DNA of 64,000 nt from Cronobacter malonaticus LMG 23826. GTDB lineage: Bacteria; Pseudomonadota; Gammaproteobacteria; Enterobacterales; Enterobacteriaceae. Location of the stretch: the NCBI RefSeq assembly GCF_001277215.2, contig NZ_CP013940.1:682001-746000 (forward strand). Direction: 5' to 3'. Made by a program: the position numbers and the translations under genes. The stretch's first letter is position 1, and every line of letters starts with the position of its first letter. The notes beneath the pieces were generated by a model. That model saw nothing but the letters and a program-made list of their open reading frames with translations. It made no database searches and was not told the origin of the DNA. Below are positions 40,752 through 52,186 of the stretch, in pieces.

Positions 40752-41543
40752 ATGACTCAAATCGACCGCCTGCTCGGCATTATGAAGCGTCTTCGCGACC
40801 CGCAAACCGGCTGCCCGTGGGATAAAGAACAAACCTTCGCGACCATCGCCCCGTACACCCTTGAAGAAACCTACGAAGTGCTTGATGCCATTGCGCGCGA
40901 GGATTTCGACGATCTGCGCGGCGAGCTGGGTGACCTGCTGTTCCAGGTGGTGTTCTACGCCCAGATGGCGCAGGAAGAGGGGCGTTTTAATTTTGACGAC
41001 ATTTGCGCGGCCATCAGCGATAAGCTTGAGCGCCGCCATCCGCATATCTTTGGCGACGCGGATTTCGGCAACAGCGCCGAGGTGCTGGCCAACTGGGAGA
41101 AAACCAAAAGCGCCGAGCGGGCCGAAAAAGCGCAGCATTCCGCGCTGGACGATATTCCTGAAAGTCTGCCAGCGCTGATGCGCGCGCAGAAAATCCAGAA
41201 GCGTTGTTCGGCGGTCGGCTTTGACTGGACCTCGCTTGGGCCGGTGGTCGACAAAGTGCATGAAGAGATAGACGAAGTGATGCACGAGGCGCAGCAGGCG
41301 GTTATCGACGAGGCGAAACTCGAGGAAGAGATCGGCGATTTATTGTTCGCGACCGTCAATCTTTCCCGCCATCTGGGGGCGAAAGCGGAGACCGCGCTGC
41401 AAAAAGCCAACCGTAAGTTTGAGCGCCGTTTCCGCCAGGTCGAGGCGATTATTCGCGCGCAGGGCCTCGAAATGGAGCAGGCGAGCCTCGATCAAATGGA
41501 AGCGGCCTGGCAGACGGTTAAACGCCAGGAAGTTGATAGTTAA
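40752..41543 (+). CDS. mazG: Nucleoside triphosphate pyrophosphohydrolase MazG
   Basis: MazG hydrolyses NTPs and dNTPs to monophosphates and PPi and may clear abnormal nucleotides; in E. coli it also lowers (p)ppGpp. The 263-residue product equals the E. coli length. It has two MazG repeats, each with the metal-binding EExxE/ExxD pattern: EETYEVLDAIAREDFDDLRGELGDLLFQ (residues about 37-64) and the C-terminal EIDEVMHEAQQAVIDEAKLEEEIGDLLFA. Positioned after relA, it is probably partly co-transcribed with it. Confidence 0.96.
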   Translation: MTQIDRLLGIMKRLRDPQTGCPWDKEQTFATIAPYTLEETYEVLDAIAREDFDDLRGELGDLLFQVVFYAQMAQEEGRFNFDDICAAISDKLERRHPHIFGDADFGNSAEVLANWEKTKSAERAEKAQHSALDDIPESLPALMRAQKIQKRCSAVGFDWTSLGPVVDKVHEEIDEVMHEAQQAVIDEAKLEEEIGDLLFATVNLSRHLGAKAETALQKANRKFERRFRQVEAIIRAQGLEMEQASLDQMEAAWQTVKRQEVDS

Positions 41544-41556
41544 CGTTTTTTCACGT

Positions 41557-41596
41557 CAAGCGCCTGTTGTTAACACTTATTTCCAACAAGCGCTTG
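41557..41596. repeat. Imperfect inverted repeat between mazG and pyrG
   Basis: CAAGCGCCTGTTG and CAACAAGCGCTTG pair almost completely around a 14-base loop (TTAACACTTATTTC). No T run follows, so it is not a clear terminator; it could stabilise the mazG 3' end or be a protein site. It lies about 90 bases before the pyrG -35 box. Confidence 0.55.
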
Positions 41597-41685
41597 ATTT
41601 GCGTCAAAAACATTTCTGAGAAAAGGGCTATTTTCTTCCGGCTTGGGTCTGGCGAGACCAGCCGGTGATCGTGCAGAATGAAAGT

Positions 41686-41714
41686 TTGTGACCCCCGTCC
41701 TGTTCGGGTATACT
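41686..41714 (+). promoter_or_regulatory. Promoter of pyrG
   Basis: TTGTGA (41686-41691) and TATACT (41709-41714) are separated by 17 bases, a good sigma-70 promoter. It sits 54 bases before the pyrG ATG. Confidence 0.8.
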
Positions 41715-41753
41715 ACTTTCCCGTCCTGGTTATTCCATCGTCTTTAAACCTAA

Positions 41754-43406
<1,653 letters not shown>

Positions 43407-43416
43407 GCAGAGTTAA

Positions 43417-44787
<1,371 letters not shown>

Positions 44788-44805
44788 TCGCCCGACCTTT
44801 TCTGT

Positions 44806-44839
44806 TAAAAATGCCAGTCGATTGACTGGCATTTTTTTT
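44806..44839. terminator. Bidirectional terminator between eno and the SDR gene
   Basis: AAAATGCCAGTC, GATT loop, GACTGGCATTTT, followed by further T on the plus strand and preceded by A on it, so it can end both eno and the convergent minus-strand gene. It reaches the stop codon of the latter. Confidence 0.92.
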
Positions 44840-45947
44840 ATTTAAAATCGACTTCCATCTGCTGTGGAATGGTCAACCCGTTCGTGGTCTGCACACAGCG
44901 CGCAATATAGTCGGTAAAGCGTGGTGGTTTCGGCATACCGAGCTTCAGCAGCTTATCGTTACAGAAACGTACATTCAGCGTGGCGAACGCGCCATATAAA
45001 CGCATCGCTTTCAGCATCAGACGCTCATTACACGGCCCGAAAATATCTTTTAGCTCACGGCGCATTTTCACTAAGGTTTTATAGCTCACCTGTGCGTAGT
45101 TATCCGCTATCGGCGCTTTTTCCTGAGCCTTCGCCATCGCGATATCAATATCCGCAAAACGCACGCTGTTCTCTTCGCCGGCAGAAATATGCACCACTTC
45201 GCCTTGCGCGATTTCTTTATCGAGCAGCAGCAGCAACGCTTCGGCGCAATAATCCACCGGGATCACATCCACGCGGTCTTCCAGCGAGCACATAAATTTC
45301 TGAAGCATCAGCCCCATGCTGAAGACCCAGAAAATACTGGTGGAAGGCAGGCAGCCGTGATGGGTATGGCCAACTACGATAGAAGGACGGGCGATCACCA
45401 GCGGCAGTTGCGGACAGTGCTGGCGCATCAGCTGTTCAATCGTCGATTTCGAATGGGTATAGGTCACCAGGTGCTCGGCGTTTTCACGAAACTCGGTGCT
45501 TTCAGGCACCAGCGAATGCGGCTCAGGCGTACACGACATCGCTGTGCCCACATGCAGGAAACGCTGCAAACCTGTAACCTCAGCCATGCGGCGGGCGAAC
45601 GCCAGGGTTCCTTCAACATTCACTTTCCAGATAAGCGGATTATTGCCGAACGACGCTACGGCCGCGCAGTTAATGACATGCGTGACGCTATCAAGGCGGG
45701 TATCGTGCAGAAAACTCTCCGGCTCGCCCAAATCACCGCACAAAACTTGCGTGGTGTTCAGCATCGCAAGCTGTGCCTCGCTGAGGTTGAACTTGCGCAT
45801 ATTACTGAGCACGCGCGACAGTCCGGCTTCGCTGTTCTGCGCACGCACCAGCAGCAATAAATTGATCTTTTCGGTGCGCTGAAGAATTTTTTCTAATACT
45901 GCACCGCCCAGAAAACCCGTTACGCCCGTTATTAATAAAGTCTTCAT
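44838..45947 (-). CDS. Stand-alone SDR-family acyl-thioester reductase-like protein
   Basis: A 369-residue cytosolic protein of the extended short-chain dehydrogenase/reductase superfamily. The NAD(P)-binding motif is TGVTGFLG at residues 7-14 and the catalytic pair is Tyr163-Lys167 in VTYTHSKSTIEQL, with LHVGTAMSC supplying the Thr/Ser. VINCAAVASFG and the following NVEGTLAFARRM fit the NAD_binding_4 group, which includes fatty acyl-CoA reductases and thioester-reductase domains of peptide synthetases. Here there is no carrier or adenylation domain. It lies between eno and an RpiR regulator, where E. coli has no equivalent. Substrate unknown; an acyl-CoA, acyl-ACP or sugar nucleotide is possible. 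Only a weak Shine-Dalgarno (GGTGGA) precedes the ATG. Confidence 0.8.
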   Translation of the reverse strand: MKTLLITGVTGFLGGAVLEKILQRTEKINLLLLVRAQNSEAGLSRVLSNMRKFNLSEAQLAMLNTTQVLCGDLGEPESFLHDTRLDSVTHVINCAAVASFGNNPLIWKVNVEGTLAFARRMAEVTGLQRFLHVGTAMSCTPEPHSLVPESTEFRENAEHLVTYTHSKSTIEQLMRQHCPQLPLVIARPSIVVGHTHHGCLPSTSIFWVFSMGLMLQKFMCSLEDRVDVIPVDYCAEALLLLLDKEIAQGEVVHISAGEENSVRFADIDIAMAKAQEKAPIADNYAQVSYKTLVKMRRELKDIFGPCNERLMLKAMRLYGAFATLNVRFCNDKLLKLGMPKPPRFTDYIARCVQTTNGLTIPQQMEVDFK

Positions 45948-46225
45948 TTCTGTTATTCCACCTGGGTTAATTGGGCGGATTGTAGGAGCAGAAAAGTAAA
46001 CGGCGTTTAAATAACAGCGAGGCGGTAAAGGAGGAAAATTAAGGTTATTTTAAGGAAAGTCGCATAAGGCATTTTTCTATGACATCGTAATGGTAGAAAA
46101 AATCCTTTTATTATAATAAAAATATTTATGTCATTGAATTTGCTTTTTTTATTTGATGGATTGAGAAATTTAATAAACCGAAAAAATCCCACGGAAATTA
46201 CGTCTGGTTACATTATTGTAGGTTT
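45948..46225. other. AT-rich intergenic region upstream of the SDR gene
   Basis: About 280 bases with no supportable gene, much richer in A/T than the surrounding genes. It probably carries the SDR promoter on the minus strand. Two 61-codon open frames here lack ribosome sites and overlap the adjacent terminator. The compositional break marks the edge of an accessory segment. Confidence 0.6.
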
Positions 46226-46263
46226 AAAAAAGCCGTTGCAGATTATTCGCACCTTGCAACGGC
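46226..46263 (-). terminator. Terminator after the RpiR-type regulator gene
   Basis: On the minus strand, GCCGTTGCA and TGCAACGGC pair around a loop of about 14 bases and are followed by six T, ending a few bases after the regulator's stop codon. Confidence 0.85.
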
Positions 46264-46269
46264 ATTTTA

Positions 46270-47097
46270 TTACAGCAATAACGGCAGCGTGGCGCTGGCG
46301 GTTTGCTGGCTAATTTCCCGGTAACGGCTATCCGTCGCTATCAGCCCTGCTGTTAATAATTCCACCAGCAGCATTGCGCCGACTTTAGCGTTCAGCGCAC
46401 CCGCATTCAGCGGGCCTTCCGGTTTGGCGGCCACAAGCAGCATATCGCTTATTGATGCCAGCGGACTGCGCGGCGTGTTGCTCAGCGTGAGAACAGGCGC
46501 CCCGGCTTTTCGCGCGAGCGTCACGGCATGCAGCAGGTCGCGCGTGGATCCCGAGCTGGAAATGGCGACCACCAGATCGGTTTCGCCAAGCGTTGTGGCG
46601 TTCATCGACGCACGGTGCATATCGCTAAACAGATGTGCCGCTTTGCCAAGGCGCAGCAGCTTGTAATGCATATATTCGCCAATGATGGCGCTCGCCGCGA
46701 CGCCGTAAATCTGTACTGACCGCGCCTGATGCAGCGCCTGCGCGGCCTGTTCCAGCATGGCGCGATCCAGCAGTTGTGCAGTGTCTCGCAGCGCCTGCAC
46801 CGATTCCTCCACCAGCGCGTCCAGCGCATCGCCGCTCTGCGCGCGCGGTGCCTGCCCGCGCTGAACATCGAGCGCCAGCGCCATTTTAAATTCGGTATAG
46901 CCTTTGCACCCGAGCGCGCGACACAGCCGCGTCACGCTGGCTTCGCTGGTGTCACTCTCGCGGGCGAGCTCGGTGATGGTGAGATAAAGCACGCGTGCCG
47001 GGTCGCTCAGCACATAGTCACCGAGTTTGCGCTGCGTGGGACTAAACCCAGACAGCGCCTGGCGCAGCTTAAGCAGTAAATTTTCATGGTCAGACAT
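46270..47097 (-). CDS. RpiR/MurR-family transcriptional regulator
   Basis: A 275-residue regulator with an N-terminal helix-turn-helix of the RpiR type (FSPTQRKLGDYVLSDPARV, then TITELARESDTSEASVTRLCR, residues about 17-60) and a C-terminal SIS phosphosugar-binding domain (QIYGVAASAIIGEYMHYKLLRLG and VVAISSSGSTRDLLHAVTLAR). SIS regulators of this type usually repress sugar genes and are released by a phosphosugar. The ATG at 47097 is preferred (AGGA upstream) to a GTG at 47115. It is divergent from a PTS permease and nanE, so N-acetylmannosamine-6-phosphate or GlcNAc-6-phosphate is the likely ligand. It is not clearly MurR itself. Confidence 0.88.
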   Translation of the reverse strand: MSDHENLLLKLRQALSGFSPTQRKLGDYVLSDPARVLYLTITELARESDTSEASVTRLCRALGCKGYTEFKMALALDVQRGQAPRAQSGDALDALVEESVQALRDTAQLLDRAMLEQAAQALHQARSVQIYGVAASAIIGEYMHYKLLRLGKAAHLFSDMHRASMNATTLGETDLVVAISSSGSTRDLLHAVTLARKAGAPVLTLSNTPRSPLASISDMLLVAAKPEGPLNAGALNAKVGAMLLVELLTAGLIATDSRYREISQQTASATLPLLL

Positions 47098-47199
47098 AAC
47101 AGGATCCTGAAGCACCGACGGCTGCCGATGAGTGTGCGGGAAAGCCCGCTACCAATGCCAGCCATTTTAAAAAAGTATGATCGGCTTCGCTATTATTGG

Positions 47200-47246
47200 T
47201 GATAATTTTCATAATATATTTTTATTGTGATAAATATTTTCATCAT
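47200..47246. promoter_or_regulatory. Repeated candidate operator between the regulator and PTS genes
   Basis: Two similar AT-rich elements, TGATAATTTTCATAAT (47200-47215) and TGATAAATATTTTCATCAT (47228-47246), lie in the divergent spacer just before the permease Shine-Dalgarno. Two spaced copies at this position fit an operator for the divergent RpiR protein. The second also begins TTGTGA and could be part of a CRP site. Confidence 0.5.
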
Positions 47247-47267
47247 AACTACAGCGGGGATTTCATC

Positions 47268-48821
47268 ATGGCATTCTTCAGCGGAACATCGTCAGGGCGC
47301 TGGTTTGAAAAGGCGCAGCGGTTTGGTAAGTCGTTTATGTTGCCAATTGCCGTGTTACCGGCGGCGGGCCTCCTGCTCGGCGTCGGCGGCGCGCTCTCCA
47401 ATCCCAATACGCTGACGGCGTATCCGTTTCTCGACGTCGGCTGGCTGCAGGCGATTTTCACGATCATGAGCAGCGCCGGGGCGATCGTCTTCGCGAACCT
47501 GTCGGTGCTGTTTGCCGTCGGCGTGGCGGTGGGCCTTGCGCGTACCGATAAAGGCACGGCCGGTCTCGCCGCGTTACTGGCGTTTCTGGTGATGAACGCC
47601 ACCATCAATGCGCTGCTGACTTTGACCGGACAGCTCGCGCAGAGCAATCCGGGCGCGGTCGGGCAGGGAATGGTGCTCGGGATCCAGACGCTGGAAACCG
47701 GCGTTTTCGGCGGCGTGGTGATTGGCCTTGTGACCTGCGCGCTGCATCAGCGGTTTAATAAAATCGCGCTGCCGCAGTTTCTGGGTTTTTTTGGCGGCTC
47801 GCGATTTGTGCCTATCATCAGCGCGCTGGCGGCGATTGTGGTCGGCGCGGCGATGACCGTCGTCTGGCCGCATTTTCAGAAAATGATTTTCGGGCTTGGC
47901 GGGCTGGTTGAGGCGACCGGTTATGTCGGCACGCTGCTGTATGGTTTTATCCTGCGTATGCTTGGCCCGTTCGGCCTGCATCACATCTTCTATCTGCCTT
48001 TCTGGACGACGGCGCTCGGCGGCAGTGAAATCGTCAACGGCCAGCTGGTGGAAGGCACGCAGCGTATTTTCTTCGCGCAGCTTGCAGACCCGACCACGCA
48101 GCAGTTTTATATCGGCACGTCGCGGTTTATGTCCGGGCGCTTTATTACCATGATGTTTGGCCTGATCGGTGCATGTCTTGCGATGTACCACACCGCGAAG
48201 CCGGAGAATAAAAAGCGCGTTGCCGGTCTGCTGCTTTCTGCGGCGCTGACCTCGTTCCTTACCGGCATCACCGAGCCGATTGAGTTCTCCTTCCTGTTTG
48301 TCGCGCCCGTGCTCTATGTCATCCACGCCTTCTTCGACGGGCTGGCTTTTATGCTGGCGCACATTCTGCACATTACTATCGGCCAGACATTCTCAGGCGG
48401 TTTTATCGATTTCATTCTCTTTGGGGTCTTGCAGGGCGAGGCGAAAACGCACTGGCTGATGGTGCCGCTGGTCGGCGTGCCGTGGTTTTTCCTCTATTAC
48501 TTCACGTTCCGTTTCCTCATTACACGTTTCGATTTCGCCACACCCGGCCGGGAAAAAGAGCCCCAGGAAAGCGTGGCGATGAAAGACAGCGAGCGGGCGC
48601 AGGCCGTCGTGGCCGGGCTCGGCGGGCGGGAGAACCTTCAGGAAGTCGACTGCTGCGCCACGCGGTTGCGCGTCACCGTGAACGACGGAACTCAGGTCGA
48701 TGAGGCCGCGCTGAAAGCGACCGGCGCGCGCGGCGTGATCCTGCGCGGCAACGGCGTACAGGTTATCTACGGCCCGCACGTCACGATTATTAAAAACGAA
48801 ATCGAAGAGTTATTAAGCTGA
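47268..48821 (+). CDS. PTS EIICB permease of the glucose/GlcNAc superfamily
   Basis: A 517-residue membrane permease with an N-terminal EIIC domain (about residues 1-420, roughly 10 helices) and a C-terminal EIIB domain. EIIC landmarks are [21 protein letters not shown] and the sugar-binding loop motif [21 protein letters not shown]. The EIIB phosphocysteine is Cys463 in [11 protein letters not shown], aligned with CITRLRV of PtsG. No EIIA domain is present, so it must use a separate EIIA, probably EIIA-Glc. The ATG at 47268 has GCGGGGA before it; the longer frame to 47196 runs into the operator. nanE follows after 8 bases, which suggests an N-acetylated amino sugar such as N-acetylmannosamine. 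Alpha-glucosides remain possible by family alone. Confidence 0.88.
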   Translation: MAFFSGTSSGRWFEKAQRFGKSFMLPIAVLPAAGLLLGVGGALSNPNTLTAYPFLDVGWLQAIFTIMSSAGAIVFANLSVLFAVGVAVGLARTDKGTAGLAALLAFLVMNATINALLTLTGQLAQSNPGAVGQGMVLGIQTLETGVFGGVVIGLVTCALHQRFNKIALPQFLGFFGGSRFVPIISALAAIVVGAAMTVVWPHFQKMIFGLGGLVEATGYVGTLLYGFILRMLGPFGLHHIFYLPFWTTALGGSEIVNGQLVEGTQRIFFAQLADPTTQQFYIGTSRFMSGRFITMMFGLIGACLAMYHTAKPENKKRVAGLLLSAALTSFLTGITEPIEFSFLFVAPVLYVIHAFFDGLAFMLAHILHITIGQTFSGGFIDFILFGVLQGEAKTHWLMVPLVGVPWFFLYYFTFRFLITRFDFATPGREKEPQESVAMKDSERAQAVVAGLGGRENLQEVDCCATRLRVTVNDGTQVDEAALKATGARGVILRGNGVQVIYGPHVTIIKNEIEELLS

Positions 48822-48829
48822 GGTCAACG

Positions 48830-49519
48830 ATGTTAGAGCAGATTAAAGGAAAGCTGGTGGTCTCCTGCCAGGCGCTGGAAAACGAACCGCTGCATAGCCC
48901 GTTTATTATGGGAAGGATGGCGCTGGCGGCGGCCCAGGGCGGGGCGGCAGGGATCCGCGCTAACAGCGTGGCGGATATTCTGGCGATTAAAGAACAAGTG
49001 GCGCTGCCGGTCATTGGCATCATTAAACGGGATTACCCCGCAAGCGACGTGTTTATCACCGCGACGATGCGCGAAGTCAGCGAACTGATGGAGGCGGCAC
49101 CTGAGATGATCGCGCTCGATGCCACCGCACGTCCGCGCCCTGGCGGCGAAACGCTCGAACAGTTCGTCGCGGAGATCCGCCGTACCTGGCCTGATGTGCT
49201 GCTGATGGCGGATGTATCAAGCGTTGAAGAGGCCGTGACGACCGAAGCGCTCGGTTTCGACTGTGTGGGCACCACGCTTTATGGCTACACGGCGAACACC
49301 CAGGGGCATCGCCTGCCGGAAGACGATTTCGCGTTGCTAAAGGCCGTGCTGGCGGCGGTGACGGTCCCGGTTATCGCCGAAGGGAATGTAGACACACCGG
49401 AGGGCGCGGCGCGCTGTCTGGCGCTCGGCGCGCACGCGGTGGTGGTGGGCGGCGCTATTACGCGCCCGCAGCAAATCACCCGCCGCTTTACCGACGCGCT
49501 GCGCTCACCAGTTGTCTGA
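48830..49519 (+). CDS. nanE: N-acylglucosamine-6-phosphate 2-epimerase
   Basis: NanE converts N-acetylmannosamine-6-phosphate to GlcNAc-6-phosphate, which then enters glycolysis through NagA and NagB. The 229-residue TIM-barrel protein has the E. coli length. Landmarks are [45 protein letters not shown] and [33 protein letters not shown] in shortened form near residues 178-212. It is 8 bases after the PTS gene and GAGG precedes the ATG. No nanA, nanK or nanT is nearby, so ManNAc-6-P must come from the PTS. Its end overlaps ygcG by 15 bases, tail to tail. Confidence 0.93.
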   Translation: MLEQIKGKLVVSCQALENEPLHSPFIMGRMALAAAQGGAAGIRANSVADILAIKEQVALPVIGIIKRDYPASDVFITATMREVSELMEAAPEMIALDATARPRPGGETLEQFVAEIRRTWPDVLLMADVSSVEEAVTTEALGFDCVGTTLYGYTANTQGHRLPEDDFALLKAVLAAVTVPVIAEGNVDTPEGAARCLALGAHAVVVGGAITRPQQITRRFTDALRSPVV

Positions 49520-50473
49520 CGAGCCGCCGCCGTCACTTGAGCCGCCATCGCCTGAGCTGACGCTGTGGTGGCTGCTGTGATGGCTGGCGCTGTCGCCGCC
49601 TGAGGACGAGTGAAGGTGACTGGTCGCAAGCCAGGCGGCGGAGGTGTCGCCGGACGATGAGCCGTTACCTGCCGCGCTGAGCCGATAATTCGGGAAGGCA
49701 AACACCACGATCAGCGCCAGGATCATCAACAGAAAGGGCACGGAAAAGCTCAGCCAGAGAAAGGGCTCCACCCACGGGAAAAAGTTGCTGGTGATGGCAA
49801 ACGCGGGAGTCAGCAGGCAGGAGGTGCCGAAAAAGAGCGTCACCAGCGTTTTCTTTTTGCGCAGCATGATTAAGGCAAACAGCACGATGACGAGAACAGG
49901 CAGCGCCAGCCAGTAAGAGAAATTCAGCAGCAATGGCTTGAGCCAGGCCTGTACCCACGAGGGCGATGTCGCAGGCGGCAGCGGCTGATGGCTGAGCAGC
50001 GCATCGATACCGGTAAGCCCCTGACGCAGGCCCGCGGTGAGATCGCCCGCCCTGAACCACGGCAGCATCTGTTCTTTGATTATTCGGCTCGCCAGTGCAT
50101 CCGGAATCGTCTTCTGCAGCCCGCGCCCGGTTTCGATACGCACCAGACGATCGTGCCAGGCGACCAGAATCAGCACGCCATCGTTGCGCTGCGCATTGCC
50201 GAGCCGCCAGGTATTAAACGTGCGCGTCGCAAAACGCTCCAGGTTGTCGCCTTTTAATTCCGGTAACACCAGAATCGCCGTTTGCGCGTGGGTGCGGGTA
50301 TTGATTGCCGACACATCGTCAAGCAAGGCCACGTATTCCTGGCCGCTCAGCAGATCGGCGGGATCGTTGATAACGCCACGCATCGGCGGCACGTCGAGGG
50401 GCTGCGCCAGCGCGCTCACGCTCACTAACGTCAGCGCTACCGTCAAAATGAATGACGTTAATATGCGTACCAT
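49505..50473 (-). CDS. ygcG: TPM-domain membrane protein YgcG
   Basis: A 322-residue protein with a signal peptide ending SVSALAQ (about residue 24), a periplasmic TPM domain ([21 protein letters not shown], then [21 protein letters not shown]), and three membrane helices in residues about 175-265. The tail after residue 270 is rich in Ser, Gly, His and Asp ([19 protein letters not shown], then [13 protein letters not shown]), like many TPM proteins. The start at 50473 is chosen because the signal peptide begins there; the frame is open 47 codons further without support. The family is linked to membrane protein or photosystem repair in other organisms; its role in enterobacteria is not known. 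Confidence 0.88.
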   Translation of the reverse strand: MVRILTSFILTVALTLVSVSALAQPLDVPPMRGVINDPADLLSGQEYVALLDDVSAINTRTHAQTAILVLPELKGDNLERFATRTFNTWRLGNAQRNDGVLILVAWHDRLVRIETGRGLQKTIPDALASRIIKEQMLPWFRAGDLTAGLRQGLTGIDALLSHQPLPPATSPSWVQAWLKPLLLNFSYWLALPVLVIVLFALIMLRKKKTLVTLFFGTSCLLTPAFAITSNFFPWVEPFLWLSFSVPFLLMILALIVVFAFPNYRLSAAGNGSSSGDTSAAWLATSHLHSSSGGDSASHHSSHHSVSSGDGGSSDGGGSSDNW

Positions 50474-50672
50474 AACTCTCGCCTTGTCCTTGTTATCCCG
50501 CTGGCCGTCCCGCGCCATACTAACCGCCGCCTTGCAGCCCTGCCAATGCCCTGGAATTGAGGGGTAAATACGCATCAGACTTGGTAAAGTCTGCCGGTAA
50601 GGCGCAAATGGCACATGCCAGTCTGACGGTTATCTGTAATAATTACCGTTTTGGTAATAAACCGAGTGAATC

Positions 50673-51344
50673 ATGCAGTACCCGATTAATGAGATGTTTC
50701 AGACCCTGCAGGGCGAGGGTTATTTTACCGGCGTGCCCGCCATTTTTATTCGTCTGCAGGGATGCCCCGTAGGTTGTGCCTGGTGCGACACCAAACACAC
50801 CTGGGATAAGCTCGCCGATCGGGAAGTGTCGCTTTTCAGCATTATCGCGAAAACCAAAGAGAGCGATAAATGGGGCGCGGCGAGCCCGGAAGATCTGCTG
50901 GCGGCCATTGAGCGTCAGGCCTATACCGCGCGCCATGTGGTGATCACCGGCGGCGAGCCGTGTATCCACGATCTGCTGCCCTTAACGGAGCTTCTGGAAG
51001 CGCACGGTTTTAGCTGCCAGATTGAAACCAGCGGCACCCATGAAGTGCGTTGCACTACGGGCACCTGGGTGACGGTTTCGCCGAAAGTGAATATGCGCGG
51101 TGGTTACGAGGTGCTGGATCAGGCGCTGATGCGCGCCGATGAAATCAAGCACCCGGTCGGGCGTATGCGTGATATCGAGGCGCTGGATGAACTGCTGGCG
51201 CGCCTGCATGATGAAAGACAGCGGGTGATTGCGCTGCAGCCGATTAGCCAGAAGGAAGATGCGACGCGCTTATGCATTGAAACCTGTATCGCCCGCAACT
51301 GGCGGCTGTCGATGCAGACGCATAAGTATCTGAATATTGCATAA
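50673..51344 (+). CDS. queE: 7-carboxy-7-deazaguanine synthase
   Basis: QueE is a radical-SAM enzyme that turns 6-carboxytetrahydropterin into 7-carboxy-7-deazaguanine in the queuosine pathway. The 223-residue product has the E. coli length. The cluster motif here is CPVGCAWC (residues about 31-38), preceded by EGYFTGVPAIFIRLQG; the SAM-binding VVITGGEPCIHD follows near residue 90. It is convergent with queD, which makes its substrate, with a terminator and repeats between them. Confidence 0.97.
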   Translation: MQYPINEMFQTLQGEGYFTGVPAIFIRLQGCPVGCAWCDTKHTWDKLADREVSLFSIIAKTKESDKWGAASPEDLLAAIERQAYTARHVVITGGEPCIHDLLPLTELLEAHGFSCQIETSGTHEVRCTTGTWVTVSPKVNMRGGYEVLDQALMRADEIKHPVGRMRDIEALDELLARLHDERQRVIALQPISQKEDATRLCIETCIARNWRLSMQTHKYLNIA

Positions 51345-51374
51345 AAAAGAGAGGCGTTGAGCCTCTCTTTTTTT
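51343..51374 (+). terminator. Terminator after queE
   Basis: AGAGAGGC, GTTGA loop, GCCTCTCT and seven T. Confidence 0.93.
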
Positions 51375-51391
51375 GTGTGTGGCATGTGAGC

Positions 51392-51472
51392 GGTGGGTGC
51401 GCTGCGCTTACCCACCCTACGAGAATTCCATGACGTTTGTCTTGTAGGGCGGGTAAGCGCAGCGCACCCGCC
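51392..51472. repeat. REP-like palindromic repeat cluster B (two units)
   Basis: Units at 51392-51420 (GGTGGGTGCGCTGCGCTTAC, then CCACCCTAC) and, inverted, at 51444-51472 (GTAGGGCGGGTAAGCGCAGC, then GCACCCGCC). They are the same family as clusters A and C and fill the gap between the convergent genes queE and queD. Confidence 0.85.
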
Positions 51473-51519
51473 ATCAAAACGTGTACCCGCCATTATCGGC
51501 GGCTCACACCGCCAGAACC

Positions 51520-51882
51520 TTATTCGCCGCGATATACGCAACCCGCGGTGCAGGTCTCTTTAATCATCACCGCGCTCAGCAGCGGCAGGCGGGGTTTCAT
51601 CTGATCCCAAATCCAGCGCGCCAGCACTTCGCTGGTCGGGTTTTCAAGGCCCGGAATATCGTTCAGATAATAGTGATCCAGGCTATCGTAGATCGGCTTA
51701 AACGCCGCTTTCAGCTCGGCGAAATCGATAATCCAGCCGGTATGAGGGTCTACCTCGCCCGTTACCTCCAGGCGCACCATAAAAGAGTGTCCGTGCAGAC
51801 GACCGCACTTGTGGCCTTCGGGGACATGAGGGAGTCGGTGAGCGGCTTCGAAGATAAAATCTTTAAACAGGGTGGTAGGCAT
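51520..51882 (-). CDS. queD: 6-carboxy-5,6,7,8-tetrahydropterin synthase
   Basis: QueD converts dihydroneopterin triphosphate to 6-carboxytetrahydropterin, the second step to queuosine. The 120-residue product fits the 6-pyruvoyl-tetrahydropterin synthase family. Zinc-binding histidines are in [23 protein letters not shown] (positions about 16, 31 and 33), with the catalytic Cys in [10 protein letters not shown], and the C-terminal [13 protein letters not shown] is typical. It is divergent from cysJ. Confidence 0.96.
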   Translation of the reverse strand: MPTTLFKDFIFEAAHRLPHVPEGHKCGRLHGHSFMVRLEVTGEVDPHTGWIIDFAELKAAFKPIYDSLDHYYLNDIPGLENPTSEVLARWIWDQMKPRLPLLSAVMIKETCTAGCVYRGE

Positions 51883-52186
51883 AACGCAGTCTCAGTCTTG
51901 CTAAAAAACCGCCGCATAGTACCGGAATTGACCGTTTTTAGCATTAACTAAAACCCTCATAAACGATAAGCGCACAAAACACCTCGCGACGTTAAAAAAT
52001 AACCATGATTTTCAATGCGTTAATTAACCGATTTTTACGCTTATGCTTATTGGTAAAACTGGTTAGTCCATTTGGTTATTTATTATTTCCATCCCTTCTT
52101 TAATTGTTATTCTTGCCGCCGTTACCCTTACTTTCTCTTCTGTTTTTGCGATAAAAAACAGCTTTGCTACTGGAACATAACGACGC
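51883..52186. other. Divergent control region between queD and cysJ
   Basis: About 300 AT-rich bases that must contain the cysJIH promoter and, by analogy with E. coli and Salmonella, CysB sites. TTATTGGTAAAACTGGTTAG near 52048-52067 has the loose half-site look of CysB boxes, but these are too degenerate to call. No gene or RNA is recognised. Confidence 0.5.

Noticed and set aside
46128..46313. Small open frames of 61 codons in the AT-rich spacer (plus 46128-46313 and minus 46007-46192)
   Set aside because: No Shine-Dalgarno; the first overlaps a terminator and the next gene. Nothing resembles a known small protein.
46270..49519. Reading this cluster as the MurR-MurQ-MurP N-acetylmuramic acid system
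   Set aside because: There is no murQ etherase, and the second enzyme is NanE, which acts on ManNAc-6-P; the regulator is RpiR-type but not specifically MurR.
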